Positions 36,365 to 47,269 of a stretch of DNA of 64,000 nucleotides are shown piece by piece (positions within the stretch are counted from its first letter, which is position 1; the number at the start of each line of letters is the position of its first letter). Under the pieces are notes generated by a model, which was not told the origin of the DNA, did no database searches, and worked only from the letters and a program-made list of their open reading frames with translations. The position numbers and the translations under genes are program-made. The stretch is from Pseudoalteromonas arctica A 37-1-2 (lineage in GTDB: Bacteria; Pseudomonadota; Gammaproteobacteria; Enterobacterales; Alteromonadaceae), in assembly GCF_000238395.3 (NCBI RefSeq), contig NZ_CP011026.1:682001-746000 (forward strand), in the 5' to 3' direction.

Positions 36365-37174
36365 TTAACCTCCAAAAATCCGTTTAAATAAGCCTTTTTT
36401 CTCAACGTCTAAGAAGCGAAAATCGACGGTTTCACCTAGTAAGCGGTTAATTGCATCAGAATAAGCTTGGCCTGCATCAGATTCTGTATCCAATATAACA
36501 GGTTGGCCTGAGTTTGAAGCACTTAATACCGCTTGCGATTCAGGAATAACACCTAATAGTGGGATTGACAGAATATCTTGCACATCTTCTACCGATAGCA
36601 TTTCACCTTTTTCAACACGACTAGGATTATAGCGTGTTAATAGTAAGTGTTCTTTAATGTTTTCTAGGCCTTCTTCAGCACGTTTTGATTTGCTGTGTAA
36701 GATACCTAAAATACGATCCGAATCTCGAACTGACGACACTTCTGGATTTGTTGTCACGATTGCTTCGTCAGCAAAGTACATTGCCATCATAGCGCCAGCT
36801 TCGATACCTGCTGGTGAATCACACACAATGTAATCAAAGTCTTCTTTTAATTCGTTTAATACGCGTTCAACACCTTCACGAGTTAATGCGTCTTTATCAC
36901 GAGTTTGTGAAGCGGGTAGTAAAAATAATTTATCTACACGTTTATCTTTAATAAGCGCCTGGTTAAGGTTTGCCTCACCATTAATTACGTTTACAAAGTC
37001 ATAAACAACACGGCGTTCACAACCCATAATCAAATCTAAGTTACGTAAACCAATATCAAAGTCGATAATAACTGTTTTATAGCCTTTTAACGCTAAGCCT
37101 GTGCCAATTGCAGCACTTGATGTTGTTTTACCAACACCGCCTTTACCTGAGGTAACGACAATTACTTTTGCCAT
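36365..37174 (-). CDS. minD: Septum-site determining ATPase
   Basis: 269 residues. The deviant Walker [20 protein letters not shown] is at the N terminus, [14 protein letters not shown] follows, and the C-terminal membrane-targeting amphipathic helix ([11 protein letters not shown]) is intact. It recruits MinC to the membrane to block Z-ring assembly near the poles. Confidence 0.97.
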   Translation of the reverse strand: MAKVIVVTSGKGGVGKTTSSAAIGTGLALKGYKTVIIDFDIGLRNLDLIMGCERRVVYDFVNVINGEANLNQALIKDKRVDKLFLLPASQTRDKDALTREGVERVLNELKEDFDYIVCDSPAGIEAGAMMAMYFADEAIVTTNPEVSSVRDSDRILGILHSKSKRAEEGLENIKEHLLLTRYNPSRVEKGEMLSVEDVQDILSIPLLGVIPESQAVLSASNSGQPVILDTESDAGQAYSDAINRLLGETVDFRFLDVEKKGLFKRIFGG

Positions 37175-37179
37175 GAGAT

Positions 37180-37884
37180 TTATCCTTTAACCAAAGCTGA
37201 AATTTCTAATGATTCGTCTTTTTGTTGTATTTGCACTGCATTTCCCCAATGTTCACCTTGTAGTGAATCACTGATCCAGTAGTTACCATCTATTGAAACC
37301 AGCTCGGCCTCAAGTTTTTGGCAAAAAATGTGTGCTTCTTTAAAACCTTTTGCGCCTGCAATAGCGCGACCGCGTAGCGTGCCATAAATATGCACATTTC
37401 CATCGGCAATAACTTCAGCACCATGACTAACCGCGCCAAGTACTATCAAATCTCTATCTTTTGCATACACTTGTTGTCCAGAACGAACTGTACCGCTAAT
37501 AATTTGCGCTGGTAAATGCACTGTTTTTTCTACAATCGACGTATTAGCCTCTTGTTTAACAGGTTCGCTCTTAACGTCTTGTGAATAATTCAAAACAGAT
37601 AAGCCAGCAGCTTTAGCTTGTGTATGTTGCTCATCTGAGCCATTACATACACCAACAGCGTTAAAGCTCATACGCTCGATTAATGACTTTAAGTGTACAA
37701 AATCAAGTGAACTGTTTTTAATTTCAATTAAATTAACAACAATAGGAGCACCCTCAAAAAACTTAGGGGCCTGGGCTATTTTTATATATAGTTGTTCTGC
37801 TAAAAGGTTTATATCAGTACTATAAAGATGCAAAACTGATAACGTAAAAAGATTCCCTTTTAACTCAAAAATTTGGTCCGACAT
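37180..37884 (-). CDS. minC: Septum-site determining inhibitor of FtsZ
   Basis: 234 residues. The N-terminal FtsZ-antagonist domain (FELKGNLFTLSVLHL) is followed by a variable linker. The C-terminal beta-helix MinD-binding domain has GTVRSGQQVYAKDRDLIVLGAVSHGAEVIADGNVHIYGTLRGRA. It is the first gene of minCDE, divergent from ycgL as in many relatives. Confidence 0.95.
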   Translation of the reverse strand: MSDQIFELKGNLFTLSVLHLYSTDINLLAEQLYIKIAQAPKFFEGAPIVVNLIEIKNSSLDFVHLKSLIERMSFNAVGVCNGSDEQHTQAKAAGLSVLNYSQDVKSEPVKQEANTSIVEKTVHLPAQIISGTVRSGQQVYAKDRDLIVLGAVSHGAEVIADGNVHIYGTLRGRAIAGAKGFKEAHIFCQKLEAELVSIDGNYWISDSLQGEHWGNAVQIQQKDESLEISALVKG

Positions 37885-38039
37885 ACACGCTCAATTGAAT
37901 TGTCTGATTAGAAATTAATTTTAGATAAACGTAGGCTGAATAGGGCCTTTATTGAAATTTCTAATCTAATTTTTCTAACTTATTATTACTCTCATGTTAT
38001 AGTGTGCGGCATTGTTAAGCAAGAATTTATAGGGTCATA

Positions 38040-38321
38040 ATGCTCACTGCAGTATATAAAAGTAAGAAAAAAGCGGATACGTTCTTATTTGTTGAAAAAA
38101 GAGATGATTTTGACAAAGTTCCGGAACCTTTAATGGCTATGTTTGGTCAACCTCTTTATGTGATGATCATCAACTTAGCAAAACGTGAGCATTTAGGTGG
38201 GTCTGATTTAGAAGCAGTAAAAGGTGCACTAAGTGATCAGGGGTATTATTTACAACTTCCTCCACCGGAACAAAATTTGCTAAGTCAGTTACGAAAAGAA
38301 AATGGAGTTGATAGTGATTAA
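38040..38321 (+). CDS. ycgL: YcgL-domain protein
   Basis: 93 residues matching the YcgL family (MLTAVYKSKKKADTFLFVEKRDDFDKVPE, ending YYLQLPPPEQNLLSQL). Function is not established. It is next to minC as in Escherichia and Vibrio. Its end overlaps the start of the transglycosylase gene. Confidence 0.9.
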   Translation: MLTAVYKSKKKADTFLFVEKRDDFDKVPEPLMAMFGQPLYVMIINLAKREHLGGSDLEAVKGALSDQGYYLQLPPPEQNLLSQLRKENGVDSD

Positions 38322-39330
38322 AAAACTTATCGTTATATTATGTGGTGTATGTTTAAGCTCATCTGTGATGGCAAAAACACAGGCCGAATTTCAAGATTAT
38401 TTAGCAAATTTAAAGCAAGAAGCCATCTCAAAAGGCTATGAAGCAAAACTTATTGATGACGCTTTTGCAACAGCAACATATAAAGAAAAAGTGGTTTCGG
38501 CTGATAAAAACCAGCCAGAAGTAAAAGAAACCCTTGAAACGTATTTACCAAAACGCGTACCACAGTGGAAAATAGACCGTGCACGCAAGCTTTATGCAGA
38601 AAACAAAGATGTACTTGAAAAAGTAGCGAAAGAGTTTGGAGTACAAGCACGCTTTATAGTGGCATTGTGGGGACTTGAAAGTAACTTTGGCGCCATTCAA
38701 GGTGGCCATAATGTTATTTCGTCACTTGTTACACTTGCTTTTGATGGACGCCGAGAAGCGCTTTATAAACGCCAACTTTGGGCTGCACTCGACATTTTAA
38801 AATCGGGCCATATTACGCTTGATAAATTTAAAGGCTCATGGGCAGGCGCAATGGGGCAAACGCAATTTATGCCAACTTCATTTAATGCTTACGCGGTTGA
38901 TTACAATAATGATGGCCGTAAAGATATTTGGACCACAAAGGAAGATGCTTTTGCTTCAATTGCTAACTATTTAAAGCAAGAAGGCTGGAACGACTCTCTT
39001 ACGTGGGGTCGCCAAGTACAGTTACCTGAAAACTTTGATAGTAAATACGTTTTAGTGCGTGGTACAAAAACGCGCAAGCAGTGGCTAGAATATTGGAATG
39101 ATTCTGAGCGCTCATTAGCTGATTGGCAAGCACTGGGTGTTCGCAAAGCTGATGGCTCTGATTTACCTAATGTGGACGTGCGTGCTGCGCTGGTGATGCC
39201 GGATGATATAAATGGCCGTATGTACTTAGCGTACGACAACTACAAAGTATTTATGCATTGGAATCGCTCGTATTACTTTGCTACTAGCGTAGGTTACTTG
39301 TCGGATAGAATTGGTTATCCAAAAATCTAA
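38314..39330 (+). CDS. Lytic murein transglycosylase (MltB family)
   Basis: 338 residues from GTG at 38314, which sits seven bases after GGAG; the upstream ATG at 38302 overlaps that site. A signal peptide ends at SSVMA. The SLT2-type catalytic Glu is in FIVALWGLESNFGAIQGG, followed by SWAGAMGQTQFMPTSF and the EF-like calcium loop DYNNDGRKD. It cleaves peptidoglycan to 1,6-anhydro products in the periplasm. No peptidoglycan-binding domain follows, so it is the short MltB class. Confidence 0.92.
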   Translation: MIKKLIVILCGVCLSSSVMAKTQAEFQDYLANLKQEAISKGYEAKLIDDAFATATYKEKVVSADKNQPEVKETLETYLPKRVPQWKIDRARKLYAENKDVLEKVAKEFGVQARFIVALWGLESNFGAIQGGHNVISSLVTLAFDGRREALYKRQLWAALDILKSGHITLDKFKGSWAGAMGQTQFMPTSFNAYAVDYNNDGRKDIWTTKEDAFASIANYLKQEGWNDSLTWGRQVQLPENFDSKYVLVRGTKTRKQWLEYWNDSERSLADWQALGVRKADGSDLPNVDVRAALVMPDDINGRMYLAYDNYKVFMHWNRSYYFATSVGYLSDRIGYPKI

Positions 39331-39348
39331 TTTTAAAATATACCTATA

Positions 39349-39374
39349 AATAAAGCCGCAATTGCGGCTTTATT
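39349..39374. terminator. Bidirectional terminator
   Basis: AATAAAGCCGCAA and its perfect complement form a 13-bp palindrome with T runs on both sides, between convergent genes. Confidence 0.88.
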
Positions 39375-39915
39375 CTTTTTTGAATATTTTATCTTTTAAG
39401 TCAATAACTTTACCAATTCCAGAACCTAGCTTCATCAGCTTATTAAGTTGCTCTGGCGTTAAACGTTGCAGCTCTGATGACCATTTAGTGACGGTTTCAA
39501 GTAGGTTGTGAATTTCCCCCATTTGTTTTTGTGCATAAAGCTCATCGTCGTTACTGGCTTCATCTAATAAGTTATCGCGTAGTAATGTTAAGGTGGGCTC
39601 AATTTCGCGCTTTTTACGTTCTTCAAATACGCGATTTGCCATATCCCAAATATCGCCAGCAGGGGCGTAGTACTCTTTTCGATCGCCAGGAATATGCTGC
39701 ACTTTAATTAATTGCCACGATTGCAACTCTTTAATACCCATGCTTACATTACCGCGAGAAATACTAAGCGCATCTGCAATCTCATTGGCTGTCATTGGAT
39801 TTTTAGTAATAATCAGCAAACCACACATTTGCCCAATCGTACGATTGAATCCCCAGCGGCTGCCCATCTCACCACAATGCATTACAAAGGCAAAATTCTT
39901 TTCGGATAAACTCAT
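39370..39915 (-). CDS. GbsR/MarR-family transcriptional regulator
   Basis: 181 residues. A winged-helix domain contains ITKNPMTANEIADALSISRGNVSMGIKELQSWQLIK, and a beta-wing follows with HIPGDRKEYYAP. The rest is helical and dimerising. Such proteins control osmoprotectant or membrane genes in some bacteria, but the target here is unknown. The divergent alcohol dehydrogenase gene is one possibility. Confidence 0.88.
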   Translation of the reverse strand: MSLSEKNFAFVMHCGEMGSRWGFNRTIGQMCGLLIITKNPMTANEIADALSISRGNVSMGIKELQSWQLIKVQHIPGDRKEYYAPAGDIWDMANRVFEERKKREIEPTLTLLRDNLLDEASNDDELYAQKQMGEIHNLLETVTKWSSELQRLTPEQLNKLMKLGSGIGKVIDLKDKIFKKE

Positions 39916-40120
39916 AGCTTAGTAACTTTCAGTAATTTCAGAAAGTAAATGCTAGCACGCTCATTTTGGATAGCAAGTTCTTAGCCATTTTATAAATTGA
40001 TTTTAACGACTAAAGTATGATTTAGATTAATATTTATACATCTATATTGGGGTATGTTGTACACAACAATACGTAAATAAATCCTTATTTTTAATTTTTT
40101 TCACATACGATGGAATGACT

Positions 40121-41131
40121 ATGAAAGCTGCAATTAATAATGAATACAAAGGTAAATTACAAATAACAGATCTGCCAATTCCTGAGGTTGGAATAAACGA
40201 CGTTTTAGTAAAAATAGCCGCTTGTGGCGTTTGCCACACCGATTTACATGCCTGTCATGGTGATTGGCCGGTAAAGCCAAAAATGCCATTAGTTCCAGGG
40301 CATGAAGGAGTTGGTGTTATTGATAAAGTTGGAAGCAACATTAAGCACTTAGAAGTTGGCGATAGAGTGGGTATTCCTTGGCTCTATAGTGCATGTGGGC
40401 ACTGTGAGTTTTGCCTAGATGGCAAAGAAACACTGTGTTTATCGCAGCATAATACTGGCTATTCTATTGATGGTAGCTATGCAGAATATTGTTTGGCTCA
40501 CGGTGATTACGTTGTAAAAATACCTGAGGGATTAGGCTTTTCTGAAGCTGCTCCATTATTTTGCGCAGGTGTTACAACCTATAAAGCATTAAAAGTATCT
40601 GGTGCTAAACCTGGGCAGTGGGTTGCTATTGTTGGTGTAGGCGGGCTTGGACATTTAGCAGTACAGTACGCTAAAGCAATGGGTTTTAATGTAATAGCTG
40701 TTGATACAGGTAAAGAAAAACTCGCGCTTGCTAAAGAGCTTGGCGCAGATATAACACTCGACTTTAAAGAAGTTGTTCCTAGCGAAGCTATTTTTGAACA
40801 AGTAGGTGGCGCGCATGGCGTTGTGTGTACTGCGGTATCTAAAGCTGGGTTTGAACAAGCTTATAAGAGTGTACGCCGTGGCGGTAAATGTGTATTAGTG
40901 GGATTACCTCCAGAGGATATGCCGCTTCCTATTTTTGATACTGTGCTTAATGGCGTGTCAGTAGTGGGTTCTATTGTTGGTACACGTAAAGATTTGCAAG
41001 AATGCTTGGAATTTGCAGCGCAAGGTAAAGTAAAAGCGATTATTGAAGAAAAACGCTTAGAGGACATTAACGAAATTTTTGATGATATGCTCAAAGGTGA
41101 AATTAACGGTCGCATAGTGGTTACTATTTAA
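40121..41131 (+). CDS. adhP: Zinc-dependent alcohol dehydrogenase
   Basis: 336 residues, the length of E. coli AdhP. Catalytic zinc ligands are in [15 protein letters not shown] and GHEGVGV; structural zinc cysteines in [15 protein letters not shown]; the Rossmann motif is [16 protein letters not shown]. It interconverts primary alcohols and aldehydes with NAD. ATG at 40121 has the better spacing from TGGA than ATG at 40115. Confidence 0.92.
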   Translation: MKAAINNEYKGKLQITDLPIPEVGINDVLVKIAACGVCHTDLHACHGDWPVKPKMPLVPGHEGVGVIDKVGSNIKHLEVGDRVGIPWLYSACGHCEFCLDGKETLCLSQHNTGYSIDGSYAEYCLAHGDYVVKIPEGLGFSEAAPLFCAGVTTYKALKVSGAKPGQWVAIVGVGGLGHLAVQYAKAMGFNVIAVDTGKEKLALAKELGADITLDFKEVVPSEAIFEQVGGAHGVVCTAVSKAGFEQAYKSVRRGGKCVLVGLPPEDMPLPIFDTVLNGVSVVGSIVGTRKDLQECLEFAAQGKVKAIIEEKRLEDINEIFDDMLKGEINGRIVVTI

Positions 41132-41156
41132 TTTAGATTAAGCATTTATAAAACAC

Positions 41157-41195
41157 AAAAAAGCACGGCTTCTAAATTAGAAAACCGTGCTTTTT
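41157..41195. terminator. Terminator after adhP
   Basis: AAAAAGCACGG and CCGTGCTTTTT arms with an inner TTCTAA/TTAGAA stem form a long hairpin with a T run. It can serve both convergent genes. Confidence 0.88.
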
Positions 41196-41259
41196 AAGTA
41201 TTTAATTAACCTGAGCTCTGGTTGAGATAGATTTATTATCCAGAGTTCAGGTTAACTAG

Positions 41260-43680
41260 TTAAAGTGTGTAACTAAAACTTAGTTTTGCATTACGTTCTT
41301 CGCCTGGCATACCACCTAAAAACATTGCTTTTGAGTAATATTTTTTGTTAAACAAATTATTTAAGTTTAACTGCATATGCCATTTATCCGTTGTATACGA
41401 TACCGCTGTATCGTAAGTCGTGTAACTTGGTACGTAACCATCAGGAATCGAGAATGAACTTGAATTAGTACTTCTGTTATCTACAAATGTAATACCACCA
41501 CTTATATTTACAGCTTCAGGTAAGTTAAACATATCTGCGTAATAAGTTACCCACGTGCTTGCTGTTACGTAAGGCACACCTTTTTGGCGTGTGTCGTAAC
41601 TGCTGCTATTCGGATTACTTTTGTCACGTGCATCTTGATAAATACCGTTTACGTTTACTTTCCATTTATCATTTAAGTAAGCGTTTAAATCAAGTTCAAT
41701 ACCTGTTGTTTCTTCTTTACCATCATAATAGCTTTCAGGTACATTTGAGCCTGATGTTAAAGCGTCATAAAGCGGATTTGCGTATTCTAAATTAGTACGA
41801 GAGCTTTCGAATATAACAACAGAAGCTAGTAGCTGATCATCAAACGCTTTAAATCTAAAACCTAAATCGTTACTCATTGATTCAGAATCTTCTCTGTCTG
41901 CTTCATTACCCGCCACAGAGCCTAATACACTATACGCTGTACGGCCTTTTGAATGATTTACAAATACAGATAAATCTTCAGATGGCTGATACGTTGCACC
42001 TAGGTTATACGTTAAGCCAGAATCTGATGTACTCGCTTCAGGTGTTGGCTCTGCGCGGCTTGAGCTATAGCGCTCATCTACACCAAAGTGCTCGTAAGTT
42101 TGCTCAATTCGGTTATATGCTACACCAATACGCGTTGTAAGCTCTTCAGTAAGATAACCAACATGTTGAATGCCTAAGCCCCATGCTTGTACTTTTTTAT
42201 TGTAGTCGCTGGTTTTAAGTGGATCGAAGTCATCAAAGTTGCCAGATGGCCAATTTGGTTCTCTTATATCGTAAATATACGGCAATGAACCTTGGTACGT
42301 TACATCACCAGCATCGTTTGTGAGTACGTAATCTTGATCCCATATTGAGAATTGTTTAAAACGAATATCTCTATCTTCGTAGTTTGCGTTAACAAGCAAT
42401 TCGTTATCTACGTCGCCTAACATAAAGTCATAACGTAAATCTAAAAAGTACTGCCATGATTTTTCATCTGCTTCTACTTGGCGGTATTCTTGGCGGCGTG
42501 CTGCATACGGGTAAAGTACACCGTCTTCAACTAACGGAGCACGTGGGTCATTATTTATAATTCCATCACGAGTAGAGTAAACGTAGTTATAAGCACCTGT
42601 TTGGCGTGCAAAACTTGATGTGTAGTTACGGTACTGTAGCTGCTGGTTTAAAAACAAATCGTCAGTAATGTAATAGTTATGCGTTAATTTAAAACGCAGT
42701 TCTTCACCTTCGTTAGCATCAGCCATTGGTGAAATAATACCATTTGTGCCAAAGCTATAAGGTGTTAATCCATCAGATGAAGATAGCGAATTAGCAAGTT
42801 GGTCGCGTTGTGCATCACTTAACTGTACGCCGCTTCCTGTCGGATCGTTTACTAAATCGGCACCGGTTACTTCACCCGCGCTTAAACCATTTGCAGTTTC
42901 TGCATTGTAAATACGAATAGGGTGACCAATAGAATCAACCGCTATTTCATCTTTTATATATGCTGCAGAAAGCATGATGTTTTGTCTGTCGTTTAGCACG
43001 TATTTAAGCGAGGTATAAATTTCGTCGCGATCTTCTTTTAAATCGCGAAAGCCGTCACTTGACGCTGTTTTAGCCATTACACGATAAGCTAAATCATCTG
43101 TTATAGCGTTAGTGCTATCAAACGATAATGAATAGCTATCCCACTGGCCAAGCTCAGCCGATACTTTGTGTTTCTCTTCAAACTCTGGCTTTTTCTCTAT
43201 TAGGTTAATTACGCCACCCGCACTACCAATGCCATATAAACCTGTTGCTGGGCCTTTTAAAACCTCAACAGATTCAACATTTGTAAGTGAACGAGTTGGG
43301 TTAAATGTATTACCCAGGCCTGCACCACCATACATACCATCGTAGGTGTAGTTTGCATCTAAACCACGAATTACTAAGTTATCACCAATACCGTAGTTAT
43401 TACCTGCTTGTGTTAAACCACTTACGTTTCTAACTAAATCTTGTAGGCTATCTACACCTTGAGATTCAATAAGTTCACGGTCAATAATTACAACCGGTGC
43501 AGGTGTTTCCATTAAAGACATGTCTGATTTAGTAGCAAGACCTGAGCTCATCACCACGCGGTTTTGTTTTTCGTATACGCTGATGCGTTCAATATCAGCA
43601 TCAACTTGTGTATTTTGGGCAAATGCCATATTTGCATTTAAACAAGCAAGAGTAATAAGAGAGTACTTAAACGTTTTCAT
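41260..43680 (-). CDS. TonB-dependent siderophore receptor
   Basis: 806 residues with a signal peptide ending NMAFA. The plug domain has TPAPVVIIDRELIESQGV, NVSGLTQAGNNYGIGDNLVIRGL and VESVEVLKGPATGLYGIGSAGGVINLI. A long beta-barrel ends in Leu within the usual aromatic-rich last strand (AKLSFSYTL). It should import a ferric siderophore through the outer membrane. A strong Fur box precedes it. The ligand is unknown. It is not adjacent to any tonB gene; the nearest is at 57851. Confidence 0.9.
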   Translation of the reverse strand: MKTFKYSLITLACLNANMAFAQNTQVDADIERISVYEKQNRVVMSSGLATKSDMSLMETPAPVVIIDRELIESQGVDSLQDLVRNVSGLTQAGNNYGIGDNLVIRGLDANYTYDGMYGGAGLGNTFNPTRSLTNVESVEVLKGPATGLYGIGSAGGVINLIEKKPEFEEKHKVSAELGQWDSYSLSFDSTNAITDDLAYRVMAKTASSDGFRDLKEDRDEIYTSLKYVLNDRQNIMLSAAYIKDEIAVDSIGHPIRIYNAETANGLSAGEVTGADLVNDPTGSGVQLSDAQRDQLANSLSSSDGLTPYSFGTNGIISPMADANEGEELRFKLTHNYYITDDLFLNQQLQYRNYTSSFARQTGAYNYVYSTRDGIINNDPRAPLVEDGVLYPYAARRQEYRQVEADEKSWQYFLDLRYDFMLGDVDNELLVNANYEDRDIRFKQFSIWDQDYVLTNDAGDVTYQGSLPYIYDIREPNWPSGNFDDFDPLKTSDYNKKVQAWGLGIQHVGYLTEELTTRIGVAYNRIEQTYEHFGVDERYSSSRAEPTPEASTSDSGLTYNLGATYQPSEDLSVFVNHSKGRTAYSVLGSVAGNEADREDSESMSNDLGFRFKAFDDQLLASVVIFESSRTNLEYANPLYDALTSGSNVPESYYDGKEETTGIELDLNAYLNDKWKVNVNGIYQDARDKSNPNSSSYDTRQKGVPYVTASTWVTYYADMFNLPEAVNISGGITFVDNRSTNSSSFSIPDGYVPSYTTYDTAVSYTTDKWHMQLNLNNLFNKKYYSKAMFLGGMPGEERNAKLSFSYTL

Positions 43681-43712
43681 AGAGTGATAACTATTCGCGT
43701 TATTGAATTTGC

Positions 43713-43731
43713 GCGAATGATAATGGTTATT
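43713..43731 (-). promoter_or_regulatory. Fur box of the TonB-dependent receptor
   Basis: GCGAATGATAATGGTTATT matches 14 of 19 positions of the Fur consensus and lies about 35-50 bp before the receptor ATG. It implies iron repression. Confidence 0.8.
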
Positions 43732-43898
43732 GTTTTTAAAGTGAATAGAAAGTTCATTTTATTTGATTAAATAAAACTTTTCGAATAATTAATAAACAAA
43801 ACCAAGCCTAATAAAGGTACGGTGTACCTTTTATAGGCTATTTGAGATGGGTGAGGGGTTTATTAAGGCTAAGTAAGCTCAGCCTTAATAGCGTGTAT

Positions 43899-45176
43899 TT
43901 ACAATTGGTTTTTATAAACAACACCTGCTTTCATTACGAAGGATACTGACTCTAAGGTTTTAATGTTTTTAAGAGGGTTTGCTTTTACAGCAATTATATC
44001 AGCTGCAAATCCGGTTTTAATTTGTCCTAACTGAGTATCCATTTTTAATAACTTAGCGCTATTAATAGTTGATGCTTGAATGGCTTGTAGCTCTGTCATG
44101 CCAAATTTAACCATTCGGCTAAACTGTTTTGCATTATTTCCGTGCGGGTAAATTGCTGCATCCGTTCCAAAGACCATTTTCACACCCGCTTTTACAGCAC
44201 GGCTAAAGCTATCACGTTGCCTTTTTGATACTTGGCGTTCTTTATTTAGATTTTCTTCGTCAACACCATTTTGCTCGCCATAAGTTAGCGTGTATTCGGT
44301 GTTATAAATATCCATAGAAAGCCAAGTTCCATGCTCTTTGGCAAGGGCTATGGCCTCGTCATCTAAAAAGCTGGCGTGCTCTACGCTATCAACACCTGCT
44401 TTAATGGCTGTTTTAATCCCGCTTGTACCGTGTGCATGAGCTGCAACAGGTAAATCTCGCATATGGGCTTCATCAACGATGGCTTTCATTTCTTCAAAAG
44501 AATACTGCTGTGCACCTACTTTAGTCCCTTTTGAAAATACTCCACCTGTGGCGCAAAACTTAATAGCGTTTGCCCCGTATTTAATGTTTTCGCGTACTTT
44601 TATACGCGCAGCCCATGGACCGTCTGCAACGCCACTTGAAGTATATTTAAGCTCAGGAGGTAATCGGTTGTTATCACAGTGCCCGCCGGTAATTCCGAGT
44701 GATGGCCCCGCAGCCCAAATACGAGGGCCAACTATGTCACCCGCATTTATGCCGTCACGCACTGCTATAACGCTGTAACCTTCAGCGCCAACATTACGAA
44801 CTGTTGTAAATCCGGCTTCTAAGGTTCTTTTAGCAAAATGAGCCGCTTTAATTGCCATTCTAGGAACTGACTGGCCTAAACGTTCACTGCGTGGAACCGT
44901 AGGGTCGCTTGTTAAATGCACATGCATATCCATTAAACCTGGCATAAGGGTTAAATCAAGTAGTTGAATATGTTTATCATCTTTAGTCAGCGTTGGTTTT
45001 TTATTTTGTTCAATGTTTGTAATTACGCCATCATCAATAGTAATCAAGGGCAATTTAATGAGCGTGCCATCTTCCACATTAACCATGGCGTTAGCCGATA
45101 GGTATGTAACGGCATGGGCATTAAAAGTAGTTAAACACAGTAAGGCTATAGAGGTGCTGAGTAGTTGTTTTTTCAT
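43899..45176 (-). CDS. Secreted amidohydrolase (imidazolonepropionase/prolidase-like)
   Basis: 425 residues with a signal peptide ending FNAHA. LMPGLMDMHVHLTSDP carries the HxH metal ligands; further ligands are in AHAHGTSGIKTAIKAGVDSVEHASFLDDE and the Asp in FGTDAAIYPHG. This is the metal-dependent amidohydrolase fold seen in periplasmic Xaa-Pro dipeptidases. The substrate is probably a dipeptide or cyclic amide, but is not determined. It is divergent from the DUF885 lipoprotein, which may share a peptide-degradation role. Confidence 0.88.
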   Translation of the reverse strand: MKKQLLSTSIALLCLTTFNAHAVTYLSANAMVNVEDGTLIKLPLITIDDGVITNIEQNKKPTLTKDDKHIQLLDLTLMPGLMDMHVHLTSDPTVPRSERLGQSVPRMAIKAAHFAKRTLEAGFTTVRNVGAEGYSVIAVRDGINAGDIVGPRIWAAGPSLGITGGHCDNNRLPPELKYTSSGVADGPWAARIKVRENIKYGANAIKFCATGGVFSKGTKVGAQQYSFEEMKAIVDEAHMRDLPVAAHAHGTSGIKTAIKAGVDSVEHASFLDDEAIALAKEHGTWLSMDIYNTEYTLTYGEQNGVDEENLNKERQVSKRQRDSFSRAVKAGVKMVFGTDAAIYPHGNNAKQFSRMVKFGMTELQAIQASTINSAKLLKMDTQLGQIKTGFAADIIAVKANPLKNIKTLESVSFVMKAGVVYKNQL

Positions 45177-45330
45177 TTTATTTTTCTTTTAAATCATATT
45201 TGAATTAATAGAAATGTAACAAGCTCAGATAAAAGTGCAAATTTAATACGATGAACGCAATCTATCGTAATTACTTTATTAAGTAAGGCTTAATGCGCAT
45301 AATTAAAAAACGATATTAAAAAGGATTATC

Positions 45331-47172
45331 ATGAAATCAATTAAATTAGCATTAGTTGCCAGTGGCGTTATGTTTGCTTTAAGTGGCTGTATGAATACTG
45401 AGCTTAGTACACACACTAATACCAGTGCGCAGTTAAACACCGTTAACGCATCGGCAGGTATTGTTTCAGAGCTTTCGGCAGAGCAACAGCTCGATGTACT
45501 TGTCGCGCAGTATTACGATGAATCGCTTACATATAGCCCCATCAGCGCAACGTATAATGGTCGTAACGAGCTTAACGATCAATTTACGCCTGTGATTTCA
45601 AAAGAAAATAGAGCTAAAAAAGCGGCTTTTTATAAAAAATATCAACAGCGTTTAAACTTTATAGATAAAGCACAGTTAACAGGGCAGTCGCTTTTAAGTT
45701 TTGAAATATTAGAGCGCGACCTTGCACTTAAATTAGAAGGCATGCAGTTTCCTGATTATTTACTACCAATTAACCAAATGGCGGGTGCGCATAACACCTT
45801 TGCAGGTTTTGGTTCAGGTCAAAGTGCTCAGCCGTTTAATAGCGTTGAAGATTACACGGCTTTTATCACGCGCAGCGAAGGTTTTGTAAAGTGGCTAGCT
45901 AGTGTAGAGCGCTCAATGGCACAAGGCATTAAACTAGGTATTACGTTACCAAAACCACTTGCTGAAAAACTGCAGCCACAATTTGCAGCTCATGTAGTTA
46001 AAAATGCCGAAGATTCACTGTTTTGGGGACCAATTAAAAAATTACCAGAATCGTTTAGCGCACAGCAAAAGCAAAAAGTTACAGCACAGTATCGTCAATT
46101 GATTATGCAGCACTTAGTACCGGCTTATAAAAGCATGAGTGACTTTCTAGCTAATCAGTATATTGCAAATAGCCGAGAAAGCGTTGGTTATAGTGACTTA
46201 CCAAACGGTAAAGCATGGTACGAATACCAAATTAAGAAAAACACGACGCTTAGCTTATCTGCAGATGAAATTCATGACATTGGTTTAAGTGAAGTGTCGC
46301 GTATTTTAAGCGAAATGAAAAAAGTAAAAGAAACCGTGGGCTTTAAAGGTGAGTTATCAGAATTTTTTGACCATTTACGCGATTCAGATGAATTTTACTA
46401 CGACACGCCCGAGGAGTTAATTGCGGCATATGAAAACGTTAAGAAAAAAATAGACGCACGTTTGCCTCTGCTTTTTAACATCGCACCCAAAGCACCTTAC
46501 GTTGTAAAAGCTGTTGAAGCATACAGAGCGCAGTCTGCAGCTGGTGCATCATACGCATCTCCGGCGCCTGATGGCTCTCGCCCTGGTATTTTTTATATCA
46601 ATGCTTATAACTTGAAAGCGCAGCCTAAATTTTTACTCGAAACTTTATCGATTCACGAAGCAGCCCCGGGCCATCACTTTCAAATAGCACTTCAGCAAGA
46701 AATAGAGGGCTTACCTGATTTTCGCAAATTTGGTGGTTACACTGTGTTTGCAGAAGGTTGGGCGCTTTATGCAGAAAGCTTAGGCAAAGAGCTAGGTTTA
46801 TTTACCGACCCTTATATGTGGTACGGACGTTTATCGGATGAGCAATTACGCGCTATGCGTTTAGTGCTTGATACTGGTTTTCATGCAAAAGGGTGGACGC
46901 GTCAACAAGGTATAGACTACATGCTTGCAAATTCGTCTATGGCTAAAAGTGATGTAATTGCTGAAGTAGAGCGCTATATAGCATGGCCAGGCCAAGCGCT
47001 TTCTTACAAGTTAGGGCAATTTAAAATTCAAGAATTACGTGATTTTTCTAAAAAAGAACTCGGCAATAAATTTGATATTAAAGCGTTCCACACGCAAATA
47101 TTAATTGATGGCGCATTGCCAATGCCAATCCTTGAGGAAAAAATTAAGCGTTGGGTTAAATCTCAAAGCTAA
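45331..47172 (+). CDS. DUF885 family lipoprotein (putative metallopeptidase)
   Basis: 613 residues. A lipobox (ALSGC) places Cys at about residue 19. The DUF885 hallmark HEAAPGHHFQIALQQE gives a zinc-like HxxxxxH arrangement, with FAEGWALYAESLGKELG supplying a downstream Glu. Family members are thought to be peptidases, so periplasmic or surface peptide cleavage is inferred. It is transcribed divergently from the amidohydrolase. Confidence 0.88.
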   Translation: MKSIKLALVASGVMFALSGCMNTELSTHTNTSAQLNTVNASAGIVSELSAEQQLDVLVAQYYDESLTYSPISATYNGRNELNDQFTPVISKENRAKKAAFYKKYQQRLNFIDKAQLTGQSLLSFEILERDLALKLEGMQFPDYLLPINQMAGAHNTFAGFGSGQSAQPFNSVEDYTAFITRSEGFVKWLASVERSMAQGIKLGITLPKPLAEKLQPQFAAHVVKNAEDSLFWGPIKKLPESFSAQQKQKVTAQYRQLIMQHLVPAYKSMSDFLANQYIANSRESVGYSDLPNGKAWYEYQIKKNTTLSLSADEIHDIGLSEVSRILSEMKKVKETVGFKGELSEFFDHLRDSDEFYYDTPEELIAAYENVKKKIDARLPLLFNIAPKAPYVVKAVEAYRAQSAAGASYASPAPDGSRPGIFYINAYNLKAQPKFLLETLSIHEAAPGHHFQIALQQEIEGLPDFRKFGGYTVFAEGWALYAESLGKELGLFTDPYMWYGRLSDEQLRAMRLVLDTGFHAKGWTRQQGIDYMLANSSMAKSDVIAEVERYIAWPGQALSYKLGQFKIQELRDFSKKELGNKFDIKAFHTQILIDGALPMPILEEKIKRWVKSQS

Positions 47173-47269
47173 TTTGTAGCGCAAAGCCTGTACTTTGAAA
47201 GGGTATTGGCTTTGCGCCATTTACAGCAATACGGTAGAATGCGCGCTCTTTAGGGGGCACGAGTAAACT